From assembly GCA_903893215.1 (NCBI GenBank), contig CAITLJ010000059.1, positions 1 to 64,000 on the forward strand: a stretch of DNA of 64,000 bases, in the 5' to 3' direction. Numbering within the stretch: the first letter of the stretch is position 1; each line of letters begins with the position of its first letter. This document shows positions 52,737-61,140 of the stretch, in pieces. The stretch comes from an uncultured Ferrovum sp. GTDB lineage: Bacteria > Pseudomonadota > Gammaproteobacteria > Burkholderiales > Ferrovaceae. Below the pieces are notes generated by a model, which saw nothing but the letters and a program-made list of their open reading frames with translations, was not told the origin of the DNA and did no database searches. The position numbers and the translations under genes are program-made.

Positions 52737-53904
52737 ATCGCCCGTAAAGGGCGTGTTGCTGCTGACACGCAATTTTCCGCCCTTGCGCGGCGGCATGGAA
52801 CGACTGCTGCACGCCCTCGCTGGCGAACTGGCAGGCAGGTTTGCCCTGGATCTGGTCGGGCCGGCGGGTTGTGAAGCGCATGCAAGCGGTGCACGCTCCG
52901 TTCGGTCCGTGCCGTTGAAGCCGGTCTGGAAATTCCTGCTGGGCAGCCTGGTGGCCGCCTGGACGGTGGCGCGCCGGTATCGGCCTGCGGTGATCCTGTG
53001 CGGCAGCGGTGTGATGGCACCTGCGGCCTGGGTGGTGGCGCGTGCCTGTCGCATTCCCTTCGTGGTGTACCTGCATGGCCTGGATATCGTCACACCGCAT
53101 TTGTTGTATCAGGGGGTTTTTCTGCCAGCCATTCGCCGCGCCGATGCCGTGATCGTCAACAGTGGCCCGACTGCTGTGCTTGCGGGCAAGGCGGGCGTTC
53201 AGCGCGAGCGAATCCACATCGTGCATCCGGGGGTTACGGCTGTCCGGCCGGTCATGCCAGCCGACTGCGTGGCATGGCGCACCCGGCACCATCTGGCGGG
53301 CCCGGTGCTGCTCAGCGTGGGCAGGATCACCGAACGCAAGGGTTTGGCCCCCTTCCTGCGTGATTGCCTGCCGGCCCTGGTGGCGGTCGAACCTGGGTTG
53401 ACGCTGGTGGTGGTGGGTGGAGAAGCGACGCTGGCGCTCGGCAGGACGGGGGCAAGCTGCCTGTTGCCCGAACTCAAGGCGCAAGTTGCACGTCTTGGGC
53501 TGGAAGCCCATGTCCGTTGGCTTGGCGAAGTGGCGGAGGCTGAATTGCAGCTGGCCTATGCCAGTTCAAACGTTTTGGTGTTTCCGGTGCAGGAATTGCC
53601 CGGTGACGTGGAAGGCTTTGGCATGGTGGCGCTGGAGGCCGCCGCCAGCGGTCTGCCCACCGTGGCCTTCGGCGTGGGTGGGGTGCCGGATGCGGTCGAT
53701 CCAGCGCGCTCCGGCACGCTGGTCACACCCGGCGATGCGCCGGCGTTTGTTGATGCCGTGCTCGCGCACCTGCACGGCCGCCGCGCCGCCATCAACGCCC
53801 AGTCCTGCCGTGCCTTTGCGGACAGATTTTGCTGGGCCTCGCGCGGTGAGGCATTGGCGGCGGCACTGTCTTCCGTGATCCGACCCGGGCGAGCGCGCGC
53901 ATGA
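52720..53904 (+). CDS. GT4-family glycosyltransferase
   Basis: A 394-residue GT-B fold enzyme. The acceptor domain has the glycine loop NFPPLRGGMERLLHAL, and the donor domain has VLLSVGRITERKGL and the EX7E-type signature ELPGDVEGFGMVALEAAASGLP. It transfers a sugar from a nucleotide donor at the cytoplasmic face. It starts at GTG 52720 inside the end of the GT2 gene and overlaps the next gene by four bases. Confidence 0.9.
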   Translation: MTPNDKSPVKGVLLLTRNFPPLRGGMERLLHALAGELAGRFALDLVGPAGCEAHASGARSVRSVPLKPVWKFLLGSLVAAWTVARRYRPAVILCGSGVMAPAAWVVARACRIPFVVYLHGLDIVTPHLLYQGVFLPAIRRADAVIVNSGPTAVLAGKAGVQRERIHIVHPGVTAVRPVMPADCVAWRTRHHLAGPVLLSVGRITERKGLAPFLRDCLPALVAVEPGLTLVVVGGEATLALGRTGASCLLPELKAQVARLGLEAHVRWLGEVAEAELQLAYASSNVLVFPVQELPGDVEGFGMVALEAAASGLPTVAFGVGGVPDAVDPARSGTLVTPGDAPAFVDAVLAHLHGRRAAINAQSCRAFADRFCWASRGEALAAALSSVIRPGRARA

Positions 53905-54821
53905 GTTGCACGTTGGCGTGCATCACGGTGACGTATCACCCGGACTTTGCCCTGCTGATGGCCCAACTCGACGCATTGCCGCCGCAGGCGTTGAAACTCT
54001 GGGTGGATAACTCTGCCACCCCCGCCATGGGTGATCTATTGCAGCGCGTTGCCGCAAGTCGCGACGATCTGGTGGTGCTCTGCAACGCAGAAAACATGGG
54101 CTTGGCCGCTGCAATCAACGCGGGTGTGCGCTGGCTGGTGCAGCATCGGCCCGAGGTCACGGAATTGTTGCTGATGGACCAGGACAGCGAACCCTTGCCC
54201 GGAAGCGTGTCCACCCTGCAGCGCGCACTGAATGCACTGCAGGCAAAGGGATTGCGCGTTGCCGCCGTGGGGCCGGCATTGCGCGATGTGCAGACCGGGC
54301 TTAACCACGGGTTTCACCAGATCCGGGGTTGGCGCTGGTCGAGGACTCAGCCCGAGTCCACAGCGGCGCCGTTGCCCTGTCACAACCTGAACGGCAGCGG
54401 TACCCTGCTACCGTTGGCGGTATACCAGCAGCTGGGCGGACTCGACGCGCGGTTCTTTATCGACCATGTCGATACTGAATGGGCATTTCGCGCCCAAGCC
54501 ATGGGTTACGGGTTGTATGGCGTGCCTGCGGCCTGTTTTGAGCACCGCATGGGCGCCTCAAGCCGGCGGATCTGGCTGTTCGGGTGGCGCGTCTGGCCCG
54601 AGCGCAGTGCGCAGCGCCATTTCTATCTGTTTCGCAATGCGGTCAGACTGCTGCTTACCCCGCATGTCCCTTTCGTCTGGAAGCTGTGGGCAGTGCCCAA
54701 GCTGGTCATGACCCTGTTTGTGACGGTATTCACGGACGGGCAGCGCTGGACACAATTGTCGGGCATGTTCCGCGGCATTTGGGCGGGCCTGATGCCGATC
54801 CCGAGCGGGCGCGAGGAATGA
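53901..54821 (+). CDS. GT2 rhamnosyltransferase-like glycosyltransferase
   Basis: A 306-residue family 2 enzyme. It opens CTLACITVTYHPD and has LLMDQDSEPLPGS as the DxD metal site, NLNGSGTLLPLAVYQQLGGLDARFFIDHVDTEWAFRAQ in part (GLDARFFIDHVDTEWA), the typical acidic catalytic region of RfbF/WbbL-type rhamnosyltransferases. The C-terminal basic, hydrophobic tail may associate with the membrane. Donor sugar is not certain. It overlaps both neighbours by four bases, so it is within the same operon. Confidence 0.87.
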   Translation: MSCTLACITVTYHPDFALLMAQLDALPPQALKLWVDNSATPAMGDLLQRVAASRDDLVVLCNAENMGLAAAINAGVRWLVQHRPEVTELLLMDQDSEPLPGSVSTLQRALNALQAKGLRVAAVGPALRDVQTGLNHGFHQIRGWRWSRTQPESTAAPLPCHNLNGSGTLLPLAVYQQLGGLDARFFIDHVDTEWAFRAQAMGYGLYGVPAACFEHRMGASSRRIWLFGWRVWPERSAQRHFYLFRNAVRLLLTPHVPFVWKLWAVPKLVMTLFVTVFTDGQRWTQLSGMFRGIWAGLMPIPSGREE

Positions 54822-55048
54822 GAGCTTTGTCCGGCAAGTGGTCGCGCGGCAGTCTGATGCGTTTCATGTATCGCCGCTCGGCGCGCCTGGCGCTGCGCGA
54901 AGGATTGTCCTGGCCACCGCAATGGTCGGTACCCTTTTGGTCGGTATTGAATGATCTGCTTGGCAGCGTATCGGTGCGCTGGGCAGAAGAGACTGTGCTG
55001 ATCGCGCGCAAGCCCGAAAACGTGTGCCAAAAGCCAACGGCCAGTTGA
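54818..55048 (+). CDS. Short protein, possible methyltransferase C-terminal remnant
   Basis: A 76-codon frame whose ATG overlaps the GT2 stop (ATGA). It is basic, with MRFMYRRSARLALREGLSWP and the end EETVLIARKPENV. The segment AEETVLIARKP resembles the last strand of class I SAM-dependent methyltransferases, so this may be the fragment of a lost methyltransferase or a small protein of its own. The coupling to the glycosyltransferase operon supports translation; function is unknown. Confidence 0.5.
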   Translation: MRALSGKWSRGSLMRFMYRRSARLALREGLSWPPQWSVPFWSVLNDLLGSVSVRWAEETVLIARKPENVCQKPTAS

Positions 55049-55149
55049 ATCAGAACGCCGCGTCAAGAAACACGATCACCAGTTTCGCTCCTCTGACAAC
55101 GTGGTGTTGATTTCCGCCTGAGTAGGCCCCACTGCGGGAAGATCAAAGT

Positions 55150-56397
55150 TCAGCGTGCCTTGCTCGGCACTGGAATGCTCCGTTTAAGCAATATCCACCC
55201 GATCACCGCCATACAGGATTCCGTGGCGATCAACGCCGCTGGCATCCCTTGTGCCGGCCAAAGCGGCACCAGGGTCAGCGCAAGGCCCGGCAGCAGTGCC
55301 ACGCCCACCAATTCGAAGCTCACGCGCATCCACGGTCGGCCAATTGCCATCAGGGCAGTGCCAGCCACCGTACGCAGTGCCATGCCCGGCACCGCGAAGA
55401 CCAGCAGGCGCACACTCGCCGCCAGTCCGCGATAGGCCATTCCGAACACGTCGTCCAGCATGGGGGCAAACAGCCACAGTGCGGTGGCCATGACCAGGCT
55501 ATAGCCCAGCGTGGCAATGCCCAGCCAGCGCAGCAGACGCCGGATTGCCTGCGGATGTTCCTGTTCGGCACGAAACAGGCGCGGCAGGGCAGAGAGCATC
55601 ATGGCGATCACGGGCAGGGTGACTGCGCTGATGGCCCGGGCCCCGGCCGAATACACGCCCGGGGCGCTACCGGTGAGCAGGCGGCTGGCCAACGCTTTGT
55701 CGAGCTCGGCTGGCGTCATCGCCGTCAGGTTGAGCACTGCAAAGGGCAGGGCGGTACGAAGTTCACCCGGCGCGCTGGCGTATCGCAGCGATACGGGTGT
55801 CGGTCCCGTCAGCCATGGCCGCAGTACCACCCCCAGCGTCAGCATGGAAGGAAGCGGATAGACCAAGGCATACAGGGTGAGCGGCTGCCTTGCGGCGCTC
55901 ATGGCCACCAACCCTGCCAAGAGCAGCCGCAATGCATAGGGCGCCATGATCAGCAGTTGCGAGTGGGCAATGCGGCCATGCGCCTGCTTGATTGCGCTGG
56001 GCAGGCTGATCAGCGGATGCAGCACGATTTCGGTCAGTCCGATGCCGAGCAATACCAGCAGGTGCGTCTTGGACTGTGACAATAGCCAAGGGGTCAACAG
56101 CAGGAAAACCAGCAATAGCGCACCGCCAGTGACTGCAGTGGTGAGCAGCGCCGGCCCCAGCAGGTCTGCTGCCCGTTCTGGTTCACGCGAGGTTTTGGCC
56201 AACAACTGGATGTTCAGACCGGCACTCGACAGGGCGCCAAACATCACCGCAAGTGCCGCCATACCCGCGAACTGACCAAAGGCGGCAGGCCCCAGCATGC
56301 GTGCCACCAGCAGCAGGGTGCCCGCCTGCGCCACCAGCCGCAGCCCGAGCACCAGCGCGGTTTGCAGGGTGGCGCGCGCAATCGGTCCCGCGCGCAT
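55150..56397 (-). CDS. Polysaccharide flippase (Wzx/MATE-like)
   Basis: A 415-residue membrane protein with about 12 helices and the flippase N-terminus LQTALVLGLRLVAQAGTLLLVARMLGPAAFGQF. It would flip a lipid-linked glycan to the periplasm, supplying the GT-C enzymes. It is convergent with the glycosyltransferase operon, not in it; its start is two bases after the bepA stop, so it is expressed with bepA. The gene is intact. Confidence 0.85.
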   Translation of the reverse strand: MRAGPIARATLQTALVLGLRLVAQAGTLLLVARMLGPAAFGQFAGMAALAVMFGALSSAGLNIQLLAKTSREPERAADLLGPALLTTAVTGGALLLVFLLLTPWLLSQSKTHLLVLLGIGLTEIVLHPLISLPSAIKQAHGRIAHSQLLIMAPYALRLLLAGLVAMSAARQPLTLYALVYPLPSMLTLGVVLRPWLTGPTPVSLRYASAPGELRTALPFAVLNLTAMTPAELDKALASRLLTGSAPGVYSAGARAISAVTLPVIAMMLSALPRLFRAEQEHPQAIRRLLRWLGIATLGYSLVMATALWLFAPMLDDVFGMAYRGLAASVRLLVFAVPGMALRTVAGTALMAIGRPWMRVSFELVGVALLPGLALTLVPLWPAQGMPAALIATESCMAVIGWILLKRSIPVPSKAR

Positions 56398-56399
56398 CC

Positions 56400-57857
56400 T
56401 CAGTCTGACAAGCCGGGTCGCCCGCCGCGCTGCGCCCGGTCGTAGTCCAGGATGGCGCGCAGCTCCTTGAGGCGGGCCTCAGTGCTGGACAGGGAATAGA
56501 AGTCGCCATCCTTGCTGCGCAGGGCAATCTGCAGTTGATCGACGGCAGCCGAGATGTTGCCCCGGTTCACATAGGCTTCGGCCTGGGCGCGATGCTGCAG
56601 CAGTTGTTTATCGAGCGCGGCATAGGCACGCGCCTGCAGTTCGTACAGGCGGTCGTCGTTGTGGACCAGCAGCAGGCGCTGCGACACAAAGTCGAGTGCT
56701 TCCTGCAGGTGCCCGGTCTCGAGCAAATTTTCGGTGTAAGCGTAATGCAGGCCGCGGCTGTCCGGGCTGCGCGCAAGTGCTGCGCGCCAGGCCGAGAGGG
56801 CTTGCTCGCCATGACCTTCATCGTGGGTAAGTTGTGCCACCAGATGCAGCACCCAGGGGTGATCAGGCAGACGCGCCTGCAGTTTGGCCAGCTGCTGGTG
56901 TGCCTCACCAAAGCGCTGGGCACGGGTAAGCGCCAGCGTATAGCCATACAGGTCGGGGGCCGACAGGCCGCCCTCAACGGCGCGCTCGGTGGCGCGCTGC
57001 TCAAACCAGCTCACCGCCTCGCGCGGGGTGCCCAACAGCGCGCGCAGGCGGGTGCGCATCAGCTGGAACTCGATACTGTCCGGCACCGGGTGCGGCGGGA
57101 GGTTCTGCAGACGGTTTTCGATATCGGCAATCCGCTCGTAGGTGAGCGGATGGGTGCGCAGGTAGGCCGGCGCATTGGTTTCGTAAAAGCGCGTGTACTT
57201 TTGCAGACGCTCGAAGAAGCTTGCCATGCCCTTCGGGTCAAAGCCGCTCTTGACCAGGGTCTGCATGCCCAGTCGGTCGGCTTCGCGCTCGTTTTCGCGG
57301 GTGAAGTTGAGCTGGCTTTGGATCATGCCGGCCTGCGAACCCATGATGGCCGCTTCGGCCGTCTGCGGACTGTTGCGCGCCGCCAGGATGGCCACGGCCA
57401 GCGCCGCCAGCATGGGCAGGGTGTTGCGCGACTGCGCCTCGATGGAGCGCGCGATGTGGTGCTGGGTAACGTGGGCGATTTCGTGACCCAGCACCGACGC
57501 CAGTTCGGACTCGTTCTCGGCGGTGAGCAGCAGGCCGGTGTGCACGCCGACAAAGCCGCCAGGCAGCGCAAAGGCGTTGAGCGTGCTGTCGCGCACCACA
57601 AAAAACTCGAACTCCTGACCGCCGCCGCCAGCATTCGCCACCAGGCGATAGCCCAGCGAATTCAGATAATCCGAGGTAAACGGATCATTGAAGAAATCCG
57701 GATCGGTCCGGATTTCCATCATCACGCCGCGTCCCAGTGCCTGCTCTTGTTGCGACGACAGCGCTGCCGAGCTGGCATCGCCAAGTTCGGGCAGCTCGTC
57801 GGCGCCGCAGGGCGGGACGAGCGCGGCGATCAGCAGGGCAATGAGGAGTGTTCGCAT
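56400..57857 (-). CDS. bepA: Periplasmic M48 metalloprotease/chaperone BepA-like
   Basis: A 485-residue protein with signal peptide ([15 protein letters not shown], cleaved near residue 19). The zinc site is HEIAH at 125-129 plus a glutamate in [10 protein letters not shown] near 192; the second half holds TPR repeats (about 290-440). BepA (YfgC) degrades or assists stalled LptD and BAM substrates in outer-membrane assembly. ATG 57857 is chosen because it opens the signal peptide. It is divergent from moaC with about 90 bases between starts. Confidence 0.9.
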   Translation of the reverse strand: MRTLLIALLIAALVPPCGADELPELGDASSAALSSQQEQALGRGVMMEIRTDPDFFNDPFTSDYLNSLGYRLVANAGGGGQEFEFFVVRDSTLNAFALPGGFVGVHTGLLLTAENESELASVLGHEIAHVTQHHIARSIEAQSRNTLPMLAALAVAILAARNSPQTAEAAIMGSQAGMIQSQLNFTRENEREADRLGMQTLVKSGFDPKGMASFFERLQKYTRFYETNAPAYLRTHPLTYERIADIENRLQNLPPHPVPDSIEFQLMRTRLRALLGTPREAVSWFEQRATERAVEGGLSAPDLYGYTLALTRAQRFGEAHQQLAKLQARLPDHPWVLHLVAQLTHDEGHGEQALSAWRAALARSPDSRGLHYAYTENLLETGHLQEALDFVSQRLLLVHNDDRLYELQARAYAALDKQLLQHRAQAEAYVNRGNISAAVDQLQIALRSKDGDFYSLSSTEARLKELRAILDYDRAQRGGRPGLSD

Positions 57858-57877
57858 CGCGTTATCATACAATGTTG

Positions 57878-57935
57878 TGCAGCCCGGCAAGCGGGCTGCA
57901 ATAAAGCGTTACCGCGTACCCCGGGCAGAGCCCGG
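57878..57935 (+). promoter_or_regulatory. Two hairpins in the moaC leader
   Basis: TGCAGCCCG (57878-57886) pairs with CGGGCTGCA (57892-57900) around a five-base loop, and CCGGGC (57921-57926) pairs with GCCCGG (57930-57935). The second lies five bases before the AGGAG of moaC. They may act as leader regulation or as a weak shared terminator; the sequence does not match the Moco riboswitch in a way I can recognise. Confidence 0.4.
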
Positions 57936-57948
57936 CACAGGAGACCGA

Positions 57949-58440
57949 TTGAGTCAGGACTTTACCCATTTTGATGCGCAGGGCCAGGCCCACATGGTGG
58001 ACGTGGGCGCCAAGGCCTCCACCCACCGGGTGGCCGTCGCCGAGGGGCGCATCCACATGCAGCCCGCCACCTGGGCGATGGTGCGGGATGGCGCTGCCGG
58101 CAAGGGGGATGTGCTCGGCATTGCGCGCATCGCCGCCATCCAGGCCAGCAAGCGCACCGCCGACCTGATCCCGCTGTGTCACCCGTTGCCGCTCACACGG
58201 GTGGATGTGCAGCTGGAGCTGGTTGCGGCCCATGGTGATACCTTGCCGGCGGTGCGCTGTCAGGTGCAGGCCGAAACGGTGGGCAAGACGGGCGTGGAAA
58301 TGGAAGCCCTGACCGCTGTGCAGGTGGGCCTGCTCACCATTTATGACATGTGCAAGGCAGTGGACCGTGGCATGCGCATGGAAGGCATCCGTCTGCTCGA
58401 AAAACAGGGAGGTCGCAGTGGACACTGGCAAGCCGATTGA
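57949..58440 (+). CDS. moaC: Cyclic pyranopterin monophosphate synthase MoaC
   Basis: A 163-residue enzyme of molybdenum cofactor synthesis, acting with MoaA to form cPMP. It has [31 protein letters not shown] with the catalytic histidine, and [22 protein letters not shown]. The start is a TTG with AGGAG five bases upstream; no ATG fits. The gene could serve the molybdenum hydroxylase 20 kb away. The next gene begins 23 bases before its stop. Confidence 0.95.
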   Translation: MSQDFTHFDAQGQAHMVDVGAKASTHRVAVAEGRIHMQPATWAMVRDGAAGKGDVLGIARIAAIQASKRTADLIPLCHPLPLTRVDVQLELVAAHGDTLPAVRCQVQAETVGKTGVEMEALTAVQVGLLTIYDMCKAVDRGMRMEGIRLLEKQGGRSGHWQAD

Positions 58441-59005
58441 GACAGTCGCCCCTGGGAGTGCAGGTTATCCGGGCGTGGCAGAAGGGCAATCCGCGGCGCT
58501 GTCGCGCGAGAGCATCGGCCTGCTCACCAACCAGGTCGAGATGACGGTGTTGATGACGCCGGACATGGCCAATTTTTCCGGCAATGTGCACGGCGGCGCC
58601 ATTCTGAAGCTGCTGGATCAGGTGGCCTATGCCTGTGCCGCGCGCTACGCCGGCTGCTACTGCGTCACGTTGTCGGTGGATCAGGTCACCTTTCTGCAAC
58701 CAGTGCATGTGGGCGAGCTGGTCACGTTTCTGGCCAGTGTCAACCATACCGGCCGCACGTCGATGGAAGTGGGGATCAAGGTGGTCACAGAGGACATCCA
58801 GCTGGGTACCCTGCGGCACAGCAACAGCTGTTTTTTCACCATGGTGGCGATGGGGCCGGATCGTCGGCCGATGGCCGTGCCGCCTTTCCAGCCGACCACG
58901 GCAGAGGAACGTCGTCGCTTCAAGGCGGCTGCAGCACGCCGTACCTTGCGTGCCGAAATGGCGCGCCGCTTGCGCGCGGTGGCCGAGGAGGCGGGGGATG
59001 ACTGA
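58418..59005 (+). CDS. Acyl-CoA thioesterase, hotdog fold
   Basis: A 195-residue YciA/ACOT-type thioesterase. The hotdog domain begins [27 protein letters not shown] with the catalytic asparagine/aspartate region, and [15 protein letters not shown] follows. The C-terminal 40 residues are Arg/Ala-rich. GTG 58418 has GGGAGG six bases upstream and starts within the end of moaC. Its TGA lies in the start of tusA (ATGACTGA), so the three genes are coupled. Confidence 0.87.
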   Translation: MDTGKPIETVAPGSAGYPGVAEGQSAALSRESIGLLTNQVEMTVLMTPDMANFSGNVHGGAILKLLDQVAYACAARYAGCYCVTLSVDQVTFLQPVHVGELVTFLASVNHTGRTSMEVGIKVVTEDIQLGTLRHSNSCFFTMVAMGPDRRPMAVPPFQPTTAEERRRFKAAAARRTLRAEMARRLRAVAEEAGDD

Positions 59006-59267
59006 GTCCAACCAGGAAATGCAGAACGCGGTACCGGCGCCCCGGTACGACCATGAACTGGATACCTGCGGGCTGAACTGCCCTCTGCCGATCCTGCGCA
59101 CCAAGAAGGCACTGGCGGGTCTGACCAGCGGCGAGTTGCTCAAAGTGATGGCCACCGACCCCGGTGCCATTCGCGATTTCCATGCGTTTGCGCGACAGAC
59201 CGGTCATGAGATGGTGCATTTTCATTCGCAGGACGGGGTGTTTGACTTTTACCTGCGCAAGCGCTGA
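58998..59267 (+). CDS. tusA: Sulfurtransferase TusA family protein
   Basis: An 89-residue TusA-like protein with the active-site CPxP motif (GLNCPLPILRTKKAL, Cys28) and the end HEMVHFHSQDGVFDFYLRK. TusA carries persulfide sulfur for tRNA thiolation and Moco-related sulfur trafficking; position after moaC fits the latter. The start at 58998 overlaps the thioesterase end by eight bases. A 19-residue N-terminal extension precedes the usual TusA start. Confidence 0.9.
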   Translation: MTESNQEMQNAVPAPRYDHELDTCGLNCPLPILRTKKALAGLTSGELLKVMATDPGAIRDFHAFARQTGHEMVHFHSQDGVFDFYLRKR

Positions 59268-59295
59268 GGCACCAGCGCTAAGGCACCAGCGCTGA
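59261..59295. repeat. 14-base tandem repeat at the end of tusA
   Basis: The unit GCGCTGAGGCACCA (59261-59274) is followed by GCGCTAAGGCACCA (59275-59288) and then GCGCTGA, so two and a half copies. The first copy covers the last codon and stop of tusA. Related CACCAGCGCTGA recurs upstream of the EAL gene near 60210-60221. Confidence 0.7.
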
Positions 59296-59353
59296 CCATA
59301 ATCTGCGGATTCACGATCGCCCTCGGTCCCGCCGCAGATGTTACGCGCCGGGG

Positions 59354-60169
59354 TCAGGCGGACAGCAGGTTTTCCAGCACACGGTCGGGGCCATACTGGG
59401 GGCCCTGTTGCAGCACGACACCCATCGAGTGCAGCAGGTTGGCCGCCTCGCTGGTGGCCACCTGGTCCGCTACCACGCAGATATTCAGGTCGCGCGCCAC
59501 GCCGATGATGGCTTTCACCACGCTGCGCTGGGCGCGGTCACTGAGCAGCTTGTTGGTGAGTTCAGGGCTGAGGCGTAAAAAGTCGGGTGGGCACGTGACC
59601 AGCTCCCGCAGGCCTTCAAAGCCGCTGCCAAAACCGCTGATCGACACCCGGTAGCCACGCGCTCGCAGGGTGAGGATCAACTGACGCCCGCCTTCGATAT
59701 CCGCGATGGCCCGACTTTCTTCCATTTGCAGCACCAGGCGCTCGGCAGGTAACGCGCAATCGCGCAGGTTATCGAGCAGTTGGCCAAGCCCCTGCTGCTG
59801 TGCGGTCGGCAGTTCCGGCCTGATCGGCAGCAGCAGGGTTAGACCATTGTTTAGCAGCCGGTTGGCGCGTAACGCGTGGACCAGTCGCACCTGACGGTCT
59901 ACCTCGACAGAAAGTGGCGTGCGGCCTTCTGCGATCGCCCTGCGTTCGTAATCCGTGGGGCTGTGTGGTGGAAGCACCAGTTCATATCCCACCGTTTTGC
60001 CGGCTTGCACATTGTGCAGGCTGCGCAGCGTGGCGCTGCAGCTCGCAGCATGTGCGGAATGACCATGATGCAGCCCCTTGCCGCCGCGGGTTTCGCGCGC
60101 AGCCATCGGCGTGCCAAAAGCACTGGGTTGGACGATGTCGTTCATATTCCGGGCCTGGGTGTCCTGCAT
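59354..60169 (-). CDS. Degenerate EAL-domain protein
   Basis: A 271-residue protein with an EAL fold lacking catalytic residues. The signature position reads GYELVLPP instead of EAL, the metal-binding Asp pair is replaced (SISGFGSGFEGLREL), and the downstream Lys/Glu motifs are absent; the fold is recognised from VGYELVLP, VLQMEESRAI, FLRLSPELTNKLL and VVADQVATSEAANLLHSMGV. It cannot be a phosphodiesterase and might bind c-di-GMP weakly or a protein partner. ATG 60169 is used; ATG 60145 is an alternative. Confidence 0.8.
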   Translation of the reverse strand: MQDTQARNMNDIVQPSAFGTPMAARETRGGKGLHHGHSAHAASCSATLRSLHNVQAGKTVGYELVLPPHSPTDYERRAIAEGRTPLSVEVDRQVRLVHALRANRLLNNGLTLLLPIRPELPTAQQQGLGQLLDNLRDCALPAERLVLQMEESRAIADIEGGRQLILTLRARGYRVSISGFGSGFEGLRELVTCPPDFLRLSPELTNKLLSDRAQRSVVKAIIGVARDLNICVVADQVATSEAANLLHSMGVVLQQGPQYGPDRVLENLLSA

Positions 60170-60259
60170 TGAACCTGCGAAGCGGGTCGTTCAGTCCTGC
60201 GTTCCAGCACCAGCGCTGATCTTAAGCTTGAGCCTATCTTAAGTTTGGGTGTTCCGTCA

Positions 60260-61015
60260 TCAGGAATATTGCGGAAACGCAGGTTGCAGGTTGAGCTGGC
60301 AGAGTAATGGCCTGGAAAACAGGAAGCCCTGCTGCAGCTGAATGCCCAATTCGCGCAGTGCGGCGGACTCCGCCGGTTTTTCGACACCTTCGGCAATGAT
60401 GGCGCAGCCCAGGTCATCACAAGCCCCTTTCATGTGACGCACCACGGTATGACGGGCTTTTTCGCTGTGGATGTCCTCGATGAAAGCCCGGTCGAGTTTC
60501 ACGATGTCGGGCTGCAACTGCACCAGCAGCGTAAGGTTTGACCAGCCGCGTCCCATATCATCAATGGCGGTGCGAAACCCCGAGGAACGCAATTCCTGCA
60601 GCACGGCGCGCAGGCTGGCGGGGTCGGCCACCTTTTCGATTTCGGTGATTTCCAGCACCAGACGATCGCTGGGAATGCCGAGCGATTGCGCCGCCTCCAG
60701 GGTGTTCACCAGACCCTCGGCATGCCGGCCGATGGCAGTGGAAAGCACATTCAGGCTGAGCTGGTGTCCGTGACTGACGATGCCGAGGTCCACCGCCTTT
60801 TGCATCGCCTGCAGCCGCAGCAAGCGGTCGAACGCGTTGCGATCGGGTTCGGGGACGGCGCCGAGGACGCAGTCGGCCGCTTCGCCGAGCGGGCCCCTCA
60901 GCAACGCTTCATGGCCGATCACCTGTTGCAGGACGACATCGACATAAGGCTGGAAGGCGAAACGTGCACGCGCCTGCGTGGCGAGTATTGGATCGGCAAG
61001 ATCGCTCGGGGGCAT
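60260..61015 (-). CDS. EAL-domain c-di-GMP phosphodiesterase
   Basis: A 251-residue stand-alone EAL protein of the YcgF/BluF-type subgroup. Key residues are present: GHEALLRG near 34-41, the metal-site asparagine in LSLNVLS, LEITEIEKV, DDMGRGWSNLTLL (double Asp), KLDRAFI, EGVEKPAE and QGFLFSRP. It should hydrolyse c-di-GMP to pGpG. No GGDEF, PAS or membrane segment is attached. It is directly upstream of the degenerate EAL gene, on the same strand. Confidence 0.88.
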   Translation of the reverse strand: MPPSDLADPILATQARARFAFQPYVDVVLQQVIGHEALLRGPLGEAADCVLGAVPEPDRNAFDRLLRLQAMQKAVDLGIVSHGHQLSLNVLSTAIGRHAEGLVNTLEAAQSLGIPSDRLVLEITEIEKVADPASLRAVLQELRSSGFRTAIDDMGRGWSNLTLLVQLQPDIVKLDRAFIEDIHSEKARHTVVRHMKGACDDLGCAIIAEGVEKPAESAALRELGIQLQQGFLFSRPLLCQLNLQPAFPQYS

Positions 61016-61140
61016 AACGCTCCAGTTCAGACCAATGACAAGGCTTGACCGTAGCCGTCACCCCCCGATCACGGCAGATCCAAGCGTACTCTACGGCTCT
61101 GAAGAGCATAGTCCACAAATATGGACTTTCAGGCAAGTGC

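Noticed and set aside
61110-61127. Short inverted repeat AGTCCA...TGGACT after the MFS gene
   Set aside because: Six-pair stem without a T run; too weak to call a terminator.
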